In this document: piece after piece, positions 21,551-31,762 of the stretch
Position numbering within the stretch: the first letter of the stretch is position 1
Layout: each line of letters begins with the position of its first letter
NCBI GenBank assembly: GCA_025618425.1
Contig: CM046835.1
Span: 14,147,200-14,211,199, forward strand
Direction: 5' to 3'
Source: Heliocidaris tuberculata
Lineage: Eukaryota > Echinodermata > Echinoidea > Camarodonta > Echinometridae
Length of the DNA: 64,000 bases
The notes under the pieces: model-generated
What the model was told of the DNA's origin: nothing
Seen by the model: only the letters and a program-made list of their open reading frames with translations
The model's database searches: none
Translations under genes and position numbers: made by a program

Positions 21551-22256
21551 TGACTTTAATTTCTCACAATGATAGAGGCATAGCTTCTGGGCCCTCTGCC
21601 CTACCCCTTTCTTTTCCTTTCTCTTTTCTCCCCCTTTGTTCGTTTATGTCTCTGTGCTGTTGGTGTGACCGTTCCCTTTTTTTTTTCTTTTTTTTTTCTT
21701 TTTTTTTTGGTCTGTTTTTGTTTGTTTGTTTTTTGTTTGTTTTTGTTTTTGTTTTTGTTTTTGTTTTTTTTTTGTGTGTCTTCCTTCTCTTTGTTTTATC
21801 TGTTTGTTCGTTTGTGGTTGTTCTTTGTGTTGTGGGATGGGGGGGGGGGCGTGATGGTGTATGTTCTCTAATCTTTTTTTTTCTCTCTCTTTCTTTATTC
21901 TTATCTTCTTTATATCCTCTTTTTTTCTTCTCTTATCTTTCATCTTTCTTTTAATTTAATTCTTTCTCTCAGAAGGAAATTGGAAAAGGATTTTTTTTTT
22001 TTTTTTGAAAATTGTAACGAAATGGGTAACTTAAATATGTGAATCTTATTCTTTATGAAATATTTATTTCTGTTCGCAAATATATGTTAGATGAAAGTTT
22101 GTTTGTATTATCGTTTGAAATGTGAAATTGCAGTTGGCAATTATATTTATGTCAAGATTTTGTTGTTGTTGTTATATTATATGAAATTTTTCAAATTATG
22201 TTCAATTTTCTTTTATGAGAGAAAATAATAAAAAACTTATGAAAACAAAAAAAAAT

Positions 22257-22711
22257 CTAGTGTATTTTGTATATTTTTCGCCCCTCGCTGCGCTCAATGA
22301 AAATCTAGAGTGAAACTTACTGGGAAGGCAAACAAATTGGGCATGCAACGGGAGGCGGACGAATATAATTTTAGAAAGGTTATAGGCCTGTGGTGTATTT
22401 TGATGACGAAATGATACTTTGTCACCAAAAGAGTGTGTTTTCCTTGCTCGCTTCGCTCGCTCGTAATGTTTAGAAACAGGGTGGTTTTGGACAGCAAACA
22501 TTTGCAACAGCGAAGTATATAATATTTGGCAGTGAGGTGACCAAATATACCATTTAAATATCTTATAAGTCCAGAGTGTATTTAAGACTTCTTTTAAAGC
22601 AAGAAGTGTAATTTTTGGCAAAATATTTCGTTCATTCCCCACCCCCACTCCTCGAAACGGATTTAGGCCGGTGTCATCAATCCTCCAAAATTGTCTCGGC
22701 ATACATGTATT
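22257..22711. other. Segment between the LINE and the right arm of element A
   Basis: No supportable gene. Short words such as CTCGCTTCGCTCGCTCG (about 22446) recur at 27133-27150 and 27361-27380. Confidence 0.4.
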
Positions 22712-23108
22712 TCGACGGAGCAATTGTTGGAGAGCAATGATATTGTCGCATATTCATTTTCTTCGACGGAGCTAATGGAGCGGAGGAAATGTATTTTAGC
22801 TCGATCGGAGCAAATGTCGACGGAGCAATTGTCGCAGGAGCAATTGTCGCATATATTCATTTTGATCGACGGAGCAGTTGTCGCGGAGCAATTGTCGCTC
22901 GATCGGAGCAAATGTCGACGGAGCAATAGTCGCAGGAGCAATTGTCGCAGGAGCAAATATCGTCGGAATAATTATCGCGGGAGCAATTGTCTCAGGAGCA
23001 ATTATCGCAGGAGAAATTGTCGCGGAGCAATTGTCGCGGAGCATCTGTCGTATTTTTAGGAGCATTTGTCGCAGGAGCAATTGTCGCCGGAGCAAATGTC
23101 ATACATCC
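22712..23108 (-). repeat. Right terminal 15-bp array of TU-like element A
   Basis: An inverted counterpart of the left array, with GGAGCAATTGTCG-type units, ending ATGTCATACATCC at 23096-23108. Confidence 0.85.
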
Positions 23109-23571
23109 GATAAGTGCCCCCTCTTTACTTCTAATAAAACCCCTTTTCAAATCTGATAATTGCCACCTTGTCTCTCTAATAAGTATCCTTTTTTCCTTCT
23201 GATAAGTGCCGCTTTTCCCTTCTAATATGTGCCCTTTTTCTCTTCTCATGAATGCCCCTTTCCACCTCTTATAAGGGTGACACGACATATGCTCCGCCGA
23301 CATATGCTCCGCCGACAGTTGCTCCGCCGACACTTGATCCGTCGACATTTGCTCCGCCGACAGTTGCTCCGCCGAAATATGCTCCGAAATTGAGACATTT
23401 GCTCCGCCGACAGTTGCTCCGCCGAAATTTGCTCCGCCGAAATCCGCTCCGAAATTACGACGTTTGCTCCGGCGACAAATGCTCCGCCGACAAATGCTCC
23501 GCCTATAAAATGCAATGGAGAGAAAGAAAGGGAAACCGACATTTGCTCCGCCGACAACTGCTCCGCCGAAA

Positions 23572-23618
23572 TATAATAATAATAATAATAATGATAATAA
23601 TAAGAATAAGAATAAGAA

Positions 23619-23649
<31 letters not shown>

Positions 23650-23656
23650 AAGAAGA
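23572..23656. repeat. (AAT)n / (AAG)n microsatellite
   Basis: AAT units grade into AAGAAT and then pure AAG, inside the left array of TU-like element B. Confidence 0.9.
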
Positions 23657-24060
23657 ATGTATTTATAGCACATTTTCCATGTGCATGTTCAAATGCGTTT
23701 TACAATGAATTATCAACGGAACAAGTGAGTTTTAAGATTTTTTTTTTTTCTTTTTGAAGACAGTGAGGGATTGCTGGTTGGAGAGTTTGGGGTAGTTGAA
23801 ATATGCTCCGAAATTACGACATTTGCTCCGACGACATTTGCTCCGCCGACAATTGCTCCACCGAATTATGCTTTGAAATGACGACATTTGCCCCGCCGAC
23901 AATGGCTCAGAAGACATCTGCTCCTCTGAAAATTCCTCCGGAAATGCTCCGGGACAATTGCTCCTCCGATACTCAACCTATATTTCTTCCACTGACAATT
24001 ACTCCGCCGACAATTGCTCCGCTGAAATTATGCTCCGAAAATAGCTCTCGGCCTAAATTT

Positions 24061-24724
24061 TCTCGTCAGCTAGTGACACTTTTAAGATCGATAATTATTG
24101 CTTTCTGAATCCTAAAATGATGTGATGAATTACAGTTTGAAGTAATTATCTTTGTAAAGTATATAAAATTTCAAATAATGTTAATGTCATCCTCTGTCGA
24201 GTTCTCAAGTTCTAGAAATTTTCATATCTGTTTATATCGTGCAGTGAACAATGAGGGCTTACTACGCGCACATTTTTTTTTTCTGCAAAAATGACTTAGT
24301 TTGCCTGCATGATGTAAGTTATTGATTTAATGATATATTGCAAACGGAATAGGTTTCGCAAGAAGTAGAACATGAAGACATGGTTGTTGATTTGTTTTCG
24401 TGGTTGGGGAGATGGAATATCCTCGAACGCCGAGCAAAGCGACTAAGCGGAGAAAGCGTGTGCGGTTCAAACGGGAAGGATAGACTATAAGAATAGCATG
24501 CCATTAGATAGAAAGACAAGATGCGAACCGATTTGCTTTCATAAACATGATAAAGATAGTAGGCCTATTATCAGTAGCGTAATGAGCTAAAAAGAAAAGC
24601 AAATAATAACATAAGCAAAGATAGAACGAGAGAAGGATAAAGCAAAGAATAACATAAGAAAAGAGAGAGAAGAAGATAGAGGGGGAAAAAAGAATAACAT
24701 ATTAAAGAAAGATATAAATTGGAA
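24061..24724. other. Centre of TU-like element B
   Basis: AT-rich to GA-rich, noncoding. It separates the forward and inverted arrays. The sequence after 24595 is GA-rich. Confidence 0.5.
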
Positions 24725-25079
24725 CATAATTCGGCGGAGAAATTTTCGTATTTGTCGCGGAGCACTTTTCGCATTTTTCGGAGCAGTTGTCGGCGAAGCA
24801 TTTGTCCGCGGAGCATGTCATGGAACCCATGGAGCAAAAAGAGCAAATGTCGTAATTTCGGAGCATATTTCGGCGGAACAACTGCCGGTGTCATGGTCGA
24901 TCTGTTCCGGGTTCCGGCGGAACGAAACGACTAGTCGATTCGTTCCCCGGAACCAAGCGACTAGTCGATTCGTTCCAGTGGACTCAAACGACTGATATCA
25001 CTTTTGACCGATACGTAACGAAAGCCGCCGTTTGGTTCCGACATTAGTTTTCCATTGGGGCAGTATTGTTTACCTGCAT

Positions 25080-25197
25080 ACTTCATTTTCTCCCTTTTTT
25101 CATTTCTTTTTCATTTCTTTTTCTTTTCTTTTTCTTTTCTTTTTCTTTTTTCTTTTTCTTTTCTTTTTCTTTTCTTTTTCTTTTTCTTTTTTCCTTT
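25080..25197. repeat. Pyrimidine-rich (CTTTTT)n tract
   Basis: Near-pure C/T with a TTTCTTTT period; it generates long Phe/Ser open frames that are not genes. Confidence 0.85.
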
Positions 25198-25274
25198 GCG
25201 CAGAATGGGGGGGGGGGGGGGGGCTACTGCCCCCAAGCCCTCCACCAGTACGCCAGTGATGTATACAGTGTATA

Positions 25275-25608
25275 CAGTGGCGGACTGGGGGGGGGGGCAA
25301 TCCCGGCCCGTGCCCCCCCCCCCCCATTTTGAAAGAAAACAATGCATTGTGCCCCCCTATTTTTTATTGTGCCCCCCCCCCTTTTAGAACAGGAAACCTT
25401 AAAAAAAAATTTTTTTTTGCTTGTCAGAGTATTATGGAGGGGAAATGTACCCCATAACCCCCCCCCCCCCCCCCCCCCACTGAGCGACTTTTGGAGGGCT
25501 GGCGAGACCAGAAAAATATGGGTCTCCCTCCAAGCAGTTTCCCAAAGTTGACAATCCTCCATTTGTTTGCCCCCCCCCCCCTTATACGAAATCCTGGATC
25601 CGCCCCTG
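25275..25608. mobile_element. 334-bp hAT MITE
   Basis: The left end is CAGTGGCGGA; the right end on the minus strand is CAGGGGCGGATCCAGG. A perfect 8-bp duplication, AGTGTATA, flanks it (25267-25274, 25609-25616). Poly-G and poly-C runs fill the interior. The CAGNGGCGGA tip is a widespread hAT signature in marine invertebrates (from memory). Confidence 0.85.
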
Positions 25609-25654
25609 AGTGTATATTATGCTTATTCATATCTTAAGTCCATCTGTAATGGCC

Positions 25655-26250
25655 TGATGGGCAGTGGGTATCCAGGATTTTGTAACGGGGGGGGGGGGGG
25701 AATCTCCGAAAATTTTCTGACAAGCAAAAAAAAAAAAAAAGGTTAGCACATTTTGGGGGTCTACTTTTCCTCCAAAATTCTCTGACAAGCAACAACAACA
25801 ACAACAAAAAAAGGGGGTTATCGCATTTGGGGGGTGTAGCAAACATTTTTCATTAACCCGATAACCTTTTTTTGTGTGTGTCCCAGTGCTGATGGGGGAA
25901 CATGGCATGTATTTTTACACTAGTTATTATTGGACCACATAATTTTGAAAGACAAAGCTTTACAGATAATAAAAGCTAGAAATGTGCTTATCTTGTTTCA
26001 CTCTCTATTTCCAGCAAAGATTTTTTTTTTTTTTTTTTTTTTTGTCACTAAAACCTGGGGGATGATTGTATACACCCTGCTATCTTTGCCCCTTTCACGT
26101 AGGGATCCCATTTGGAAGCATCTAAAAGAGTTGAATAGTTCACAATACAGGTCACATGTATGATATCCAGTATGCTATGTGTTTCATGTATTAAAGGGTA
26201 AACATGTGTATACTCTGTTCTAGCTTATATTGTTGTATTTACTGTTGCAC
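25655..26250. other. Poly-G/poly-A-rich transposon debris
   Basis: TCTGACAAGCAA followed by poly-A occurs twice (25715-25740, 25778-25810) and again near 59705, marking a dispersed repeat. A 23-bp poly-T lies at 26021-26043. No gene seen. Confidence 0.5.
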
Positions 26251-26889
26251 CTTAACTGTCAAAATGACAAAATTCGCGAAGAGTACATTTTTCTATACAA
26301 AATTCGTAAATAGGCAACAGTGTCCGTTCTGTTGGTGTGGCTGATTTGGAGGACTTTGATTGGTTACAAAAGGCGACCAAAAGAGTACATTTTTCTTTAG
26401 GGGTGTTACCATGACATGATGCTTGAGCAGAATAGAGATTCGGATCGCATGAGCGGCTAAATATCTCGTCGATTGGTTCCAAGGAACGAATCTCCTGGCC
26501 GGAACCAATCGCCTATGACGCTCGCATCGACTCGACCAAAGCGGATCCAATCGGCGGGTAGACATTCAGTCGATTGGATCCTGTGGAACCAATCGCCTGC
26601 TCGGAACAAATCGCCTATGACACCGGCGGAGCAACTGCCGGCGGAGTAAGTGTCGGCGGAGCAAGTGTCGGCGGAGCAAGTGTCGGCGGAGCAAGTGTCG
26701 GCGGAGCAAATATCGGCGGAGCAATTGTCCCGGAGCATTTAATTTGTCGCGGAGCACTTGTCGCATTTTTCGGAGCAGTTGTCGGCGGAGCATATGTCGG
26801 CGGAGCATATGTCATGGAACCCTTATAAGTGCCCCTTTCCACCTCCGATAAGAGCCCTTTCCTCTTCTTATAAGTGCCCCTTTTACTTA

Positions 26890-27623
26890 TATTTCCAATT
26901 TTATTTCTTTTTTTTTACAAAAAGAGCCATATCTAGCTTCAAAGAATCGATGCGGCTTTACAGGTACCCATATTACTACAACTACAATGTAAGGCAGCGG
27001 GGCTGGATGCAAAAGGGGACAATGCCCCCCCCCCCCCCCCCCCAGCAAAGGATGTCTCATTCCGGTCGCGCGAATGTGCCACTGATAATTTACACCAAGT
27101 AAGGTCAATATTTTCTGAAAATGTCCCTATAACTTGCTCGCTACGCTCGCTAGCTCTTACAGTATATAATGAAATCAAGCAGATTGCTTATTGTATGTTA
27201 TATATTGGTGTAATCCTAAAGAAAACGACAGGGTTAATGTACAAATTAAAAGATCATTCGATTCCCCAAAATGGATTTGCTGTTGACATTTTCAATATAT
27301 CACTCTAAATAATGTACAACTCAAGGACTTCAGCATTAGAAAAAAAAGATCCGAAATTTTTTGCTCGCTCGCTTCGCTCCCTGCCACATGAATCGTTAGA
27401 CCATTACACACAATTAACTGGTAATCAGGAAAGCTGAAGTAGTGACCAGAACCACAATAAAAAGGAAGAAGGTGATGCTTGATAATAACTATCAATACCA
27501 ATGTCACTAAATGATCTTTTTTTTCCACTCTATTTTCACCCCTTGTAGATGCCCCTTTTCGTCCCAAAAGTGCAATTTTTTGCTGGTGCCCCCCCCTCTT
27601 TGAAAGACGCTCCGCCGCCCCTG
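26890..27623. other. Right flank of the hAT-like composite
   Basis: Noncoding, with a poly-C run at 27026-27042. It closes with GTGCAATTTTTTGCTGGTGC, poly-C and the inverted tip of the composite. Confidence 0.45.
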
Positions 27624-27631
27624 TGTGCATC

Positions 27632-28293
27632 AAATGCTCAAAGTTTGCCAGCTTTTTAAAAAACTATATATAAATAAAAATGCATTTGTATAGGACATAT
27701 GTGGAAACTAATATAAAAGAATTAGAGATAGAAACAAGAACACATGGACAAAGTCCGGACTAGATGTGTGATAGAATAAGTTAATTGAGTTGACTTATGA
27801 ATTTGACTCTTACGACCCCCTTTTGGGGTTTGAGAGTACAGACAATTAAAGGCGTCACACTATGTACATGTACATGTATACATGTCACATAAAATGAGAT
27901 CATATACCCATATATACTGTACTTTGATACGGTCAGTAGTCAGTACTAGTATCAAACATATAATACAAGTTTAAAATGCATAAAGTTATAAACACTGTGC
28001 CCCCCCCCCCCTGGAGCACCGCCTCTGGTAGCATACTTGCTTTTCTAGTAAAATGTTGTTTTTTAGATACATCTGTCTTAATTTCTTTATTTCTTATTTT
28101 CTTTCTCGATCTCGATTGTCGAGAGAATAACTGAAAAATGGGCAGGAAGTATGAATGATGGAGAGAAAAAAGGAGGAGATTAATGCCTCAATGACCTTAG
28201 ATTGGGAGCTGGCTTTCGAGTACTAGATACTATAACTCAAAATTAATAAGCCAAAGACGTGGAAATACCAGTTTCATGTGTTTAATTACCAGG
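27632..28293. other. Stretch between the composite and the LTR element
   Basis: No gene seen. A poly-C run at 28001-28011 is followed by CTGGAGCACCGCC, another small hAT-like tip without a clear partner. Confidence 0.45.
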
Positions 28294-28297
28294 CTAT

Positions 28298-28829
28298 TGT
28301 TATGTGATAATAAGACCAATTTTACATTTATCAATAATTTATCAATACCTAGACAGGAAGTGAACAGGAAGTTTAAATGTTTACAAACTTCACACTTTCT
28401 TCAGAAAGTATTACTCATCTAACTTACAACTAAAGTTATGACGCAATGGTCACTTTATGGTCTTCTTATTCTCAACATCACTCCTTCCAGATAACAGCCC
28501 CACTCCCCAATACTGAGTAAAAGTTATGACGTACTTATGGTCATTTGGTCAAGGACTCAAGGTTGACCAACTCCCAGTAGGGGGTTTACCCATTATAAAA
28601 GGGGTTCACTTCGGGACTCCAGTTAGAGAGTAGATTCCAGACATCATGAGAGTATGTCACCATCAGACTTACTCTAGGCTTCATTGTTATATTCATCTTT
28701 ATCCTCATGTTATACTTCATCTGAATAAATATAGTTTCCAACTGTAATTGACTGTGTGCCAAGCGTTCATGATGTTCTCTCTCTGTACTCAAGAAAGTAA
28801 ACTGTAATTCAACCGATCCCTACACAACA
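28298..28829 (+). repeat. 5' LTR
   Basis: Contains TATAAAA at 28594-28600 as a likely U3 promoter and AATAAA at 28724-28729 as a poly(A) signal. It lacks the 11-bp and 4-bp segments found in the other LTR. Confidence 0.92.
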
Positions 28830-28844
28830 TGGTGGAGAACCCGG
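28830..28844 (+). other. Primer-binding-site candidate
   Basis: TGGTGGAGAACCCGG starts directly after the LTR with the TGG expected to pair with a tRNA CCA end. I could not name the tRNA. Confidence 0.5.
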
Positions 28845-28920
28845 TGTAGAACCTAGGCTGGTTGATAAGAAGAGAGAATCTACAACAGATGACAATAATT
28901 ATAGAGATGTACCACATGAC

Positions 28921-30021
28921 TTGTACACACCTCCTAGACCCCTTACTACTAAGGTCAATAATGTAGTGGCCGGACATATTCCAAAACAACATGACCTAGA
29001 TAAGATCATGGATGTGATCAAGAGAAAGATCATTAGGGACTACAATTTGTCAATAGACATGAGAACTTTGAAAACAGAGCAAGAAACATCACCATTCTAT
29101 AAGCCGGTCTATGACTATTTGGCTTATGATATATTGCCAAGTGACAGAAAAGCAGCTAAAGCTGTCCAACTCAAGTCAGAACAATACATTTTGTGTGATG
29201 GTCTTCTGTTTCGCTTATTCTTTCATGACAATGACGATGATTACACCCTACAACTAGCTATCCCAGAAAGTGTGACTGACACTATCATATCACAGTTTCA
29301 TGACAATCTCCTTAGTAACCATCAAGGAACTATGCGTACATACTTGACTATCAGACGTAATTTCTACTTTCCCAATATGTTCGAGAGGATCAGTAATTAC
29401 GTTAAGGCATGTCTTAGATGTCAACAGTTCCGTGGTAAGCCAGACAAAGTTAGACCTTTTCACACTAGAGTTCCAGACTCATACCGTCCATTTGCCAAGA
29501 TTAGCTTAGACTTCAAATCTATGCCAAATTCCATCACAGGTTATAAACATTTGATGGTTGTGTGTGATGAAATCACTAGGTTTGTGATTTGTGCACCGTT
29601 GAAGTCTCTTGATGCAGAAACTATCTGCGAAGCCTTGATACAGAAAGTGATTTGCGTATTTGGACCACCATCTTGCATAGTGACAGATGCAGCAGCATCA
29701 TTGACAGGAAAATTGTTGACATTATTGTGTGATGCACTTCAGATAGACAAGAAGGTCATTAGTGTAGAGAATCATGGTAGTTTGCATGTTGAGAGACATA
29801 TCCGTACACTTTCTCAGTTCTTGAAAGTAAACTTGAACCAATTTGGGAATGATTGGGTGAGATATATCTCAACTACCTGCTATGCATACAACTCTTTCTC
29901 CTCAGCTCAATTAGGGAATCATAGCCCATATGAGCTAGTGTTCGGACGGGAACCTCCCAACCTGACAAACTTGACTTTTAATCCTATGAAAGCATTATCC
30001 CAAACCTACGAGGAGCGTTGA
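28921..30021 (+). pseudogene. Retrotransposon integrase, main part
   Basis: The frame stays open upstream into the LTR; the given start is a TTG, and the first in-frame Met is at 29008. The zinc-binding region (FHDNLLSNH ... CLRCQQ) is followed by a catalytic core with Asp in ISLDFK, Asp in IVTDAAAS and Glu in HVERHIRTL, 34 residues after the second Asp. All three catalytic acids are therefore present. The frame ends at TGA (30019-30021) just before the C-terminal domain, which continues in another frame. The missing upstream pol domains point to internal deletion. Confidence 0.88.
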
Positions 30022-30058
30022 TCATCTCAAGAAGAAATTTCAACAAATCTCACGAACC

Positions 30059-30868
30059 ATGCTTTCACTACAAAGGAAGCAACAAGACAAACAAAACGCA
30101 AATATCTCACAAAAGCTAAGCAAAAGCCCTATCTATTCAGTAGGACAATTAGTCTACTTGTACAAACCAAGCTCTTCCTCCCTAACAGCAAATTCTAAGA
30201 AGATTGCTGCTGAATGGTGTGGACCTCTAGTAATCCACGAGGTGTTGGACAGAACACATTATATTCTGGCCACCCTAAAGGGAGAAATCCTAAGAGATGT
30301 GTTCAATTATAACAGACTAAAACCCTGCTTTGTTAGAGCCTCCAATGAAAGGAAAAACATAACCCACATCCAGAAACTGAAACAAGCACTAGGAGAAAGC
30401 GACCAAACACAGAAAGGACAAGATAACTCTGATAAAGAGTCAGTACAGTTCATCAATGAATGTGATGAAAACTTGCCAATGTTTGATTGTGATCAAATTA
30501 TGTGCTTTCAAAGAACAGAGCCAATAGATGAGAATCTATACATCTCGTCTATAGCAGAGAATCAAGGTATAGCTGCCCCTAAGAAACTGACACAGGACGA
30601 ATTAAGGAAACAAATTGACTTACTAATGACTGCCCCTACCAATGACACAATGACTCTTCATCGAGGACGATTTAAGTCAGGACACTTGCAAATTCTCGTT
30701 TCTTTCGAGAAACCACAGGTCGAGAACAAACCTTGTAGACAAGTACAATTTTGGTGGAATATAGACATGTACCCTAATCACGAAGAATTGATTAAGAGAA
30801 TCTTGTTTGATAAGATTATACCAGTTACAGGCACTCCCAAGAGGATGTTGCAGAATTTGTTTGTATAA
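30059..30868 (+). pseudogene. Integrase C-terminal domain and extension, frameshifted
   Basis: Homologous continuation of the upstream frame, shifted near 30012-30018. The same frame is open before the first Met. The VGQLVYLYKP ... EWCGPLVI ... YNRLKPC pattern is the C-terminal domain of retroelement integrases. It is followed by about 150 residues of extension with FWWNIDMYPNHEEL, which I do not recognise. Confidence 0.8.
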
Positions 30869-31753
30869 TTTGGTTGTGAATTGTGGTTATAAAGGTTCAG
30901 ACATCATGTCTTAAATTCAGAGTTTTGCTCTTACCAACATACCTGAAGTATGTTATTTGACATTGATATTTTGGCAGATATGATAATTTGCTTTTTAGAT
31001 CATTTTGTAATGATTATATACAAGTTTGAAAGTACTTGTGAAGAACCGTATCGAAGATTTATGATGTAGGAAAATATGTCTTTAGACTTTGATTATAAAC
31101 GAGTAGGATTTGGATTCCACAATATTCTATGTTCACACTTCTTTAAATTGAAGTACAAGTGGTCTCGATTTGCATAGAGTTATCCAATATCTTGAGCGTC
31201 CTCGTTTCTTTCCGAAATCATAGATTGAAAGAGATTAGTTTGTGGAATTTGAAGATTGATATGAGCTCTGTAAATATGTTGCAACATGTTTGAAATTCTT
31301 TTTCTTTAGTATGATTATGAAAGTATTACTGAGTTGATTTCGTTAATAATTTATTTGATTCAACATGTTTGTTGTTAATTGTAAGGAATACACACCCATT
31401 GTATTCACATCTTATTTCATAGTATAGGTGATTTCCTGTAGGTTATCCTGATCGTGTAAATATGTATAATAGCGTTCAGAAGAACGAAACAGTGCATAAG
31501 TCTGCACATTTGAGAGAAATTCATGTAATTTCGTTTTGTACCTTTATGCAACTATCTTTACGTAATGGTAATATTGTTATTGATGCACTGTATGAAAGTT
31601 TGAGAGAGAGAGAGAGAAGGTAGAAGATAATTGCAAAGTTTCACTGCGTTGAATAACTTAACTGTGTTGAGGATATGGACATATCCACCTTTAATATATT
31701 GTATTGATCTAAAATTTCTTTTAAACAAATGTGGGAGAGCCACATTTTCTAAC
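30869..31753. other. Noncoding 3' part of the LTR element
   Basis: AT-rich internal sequence without supportable frames, between the integrase remnant and the polypurine tract. Confidence 0.6.
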
Positions 31754-31762
31754 AAAAGGGGA
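31754..31762 (+). other. Polypurine tract
   Basis: AAAAGGGGA immediately precedes the TG of the 3' LTR, the expected plus-strand primer site. Confidence 0.75.

Larger units (their letters stand above)
19885..22256 (+). mobile_element. 5'-truncated Tx1/L1-like LINE
   Basis: Only the C-terminal third of ORF2 remains (19885-21297), with no reverse transcriptase core. After the stop come a poly-T run (21301-21328), a MITE-related segment (21329-21550), T-rich sequence, then an AATAAA-type signal near 22226 and a terminal poly-A (about 22247-22255). I take these as the LINE 3' end. It sits in the middle of TU-like element A. Confidence 0.7.
18547..23108. mobile_element. TU-like element A (15-bp-array inverted ends), interrupted by a LINE
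   Basis: The left arm (18547-18890) is a tandem array around CGACAATTGCTCC. The right arm (about 22712-23108) is the same array inverted (GGAGCAATTGTCG). The tips are GGGGAACCGACAT and the complement of GGATGTATGACAT. A perfect 8-bp duplication, GATAAGTG, flanks it (18539-18546, 23109-23116), taken from the host GTGCCC array. The middle contains a Tx1-like LINE and poly-C-rich debris. From memory this resembles the sea urchin TU foldback transposons. Confidence 0.8.
24887..26624. mobile_element. Inverted-repeat element inserted in phase in the 15-bp array
   Basis: The ends are GGTGTCATGGTCGATCTGTT on the left and, on the minus strand, GGTGTCATAGGCGATTTGTT on the right. Subterminal GGAACCAATCG/CGATTCGTTCC words repeat in both arms. 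It is abutted on both sides by near-identical 15-bp array units (24872-24886 and 26625-26639, one mismatch). This is either a target duplication or the array's own period. Noncoding apart from a nested MITE. Confidence 0.65.
23276..26821. mobile_element. TU-like element B (15-bp-array inverted ends)
   Basis: The left tip GGTGACACGACAT and the right tip (minus strand) GGTTCCATGACAT both continue inward as ATGCTCCGCCGACATATGC, giving at least 50 bp of near-identical inverted ends. The 8-bp flanks are perfect: CTTATAAG at 23268-23275 and 26822-26829. The left array runs to about 24060 and is broken by an (AAT)n(GAA)n microsatellite. The right array is 24725-24886 plus 26625-26821, split by another element. 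The centre (24061-24724) has no coding content. Confidence 0.85.
17975..27623. mobile_element. 9.6-kb composite element with hAT-like ends and nested insertions
   Basis: The left end is CAGGGGCAGCG; the right end reads CAGGGGCGGCG on the opposite strand. Both are followed inward by poly-G-rich sequence. A perfect 8-bp duplication, TGTGCATC, flanks it (17967-17974 and 27624-27631); 8 bp is the hAT hallmark. No transposase is visible. The original cargo appears to be arrays of a GTGCCCC/TTTT repeat, now split by two 15-bp-array elements and their own insertions. Chance agreement of both ends and an 8-bp flank is unlikely, but an empty allele would be decisive. Confidence 0.75.

Noticed and set aside
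21451..21954. Open frame of 167 residues, Phe/Val/Leu-rich
   Set aside because: It arises from the T-rich LINE 3' region and part of a MITE-related segment; low complexity with no transmembrane protein features beyond composition.
18467..23668. Overlapping Cys/Asp-, Arg- and Thr/Ala/Pro-rich open frames in the 15-bp arrays
   Set aside because: A 15-bp period stays open in several frames on both strands. The same DNA gives equally good frames in opposite directions, so repeat structure explains it.
18558..24060. CRISPR-like array
   Set aside because: Units are contiguous 14-15-bp repeats without unique spacers, in a eukaryotic genome, and form inverted transposon ends.
25032..25387. Phe/Ser-rich and Pro-rich frames
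   Set aside because: Products of (CTTTTT)n and poly-G/poly-C tracts.
30059..30868. Independent envelope-like or accessory gene after integrase
   Set aside because: The N-terminal part is the integrase C-terminal domain in a shifted frame, and no signal peptide or membrane segment is present.
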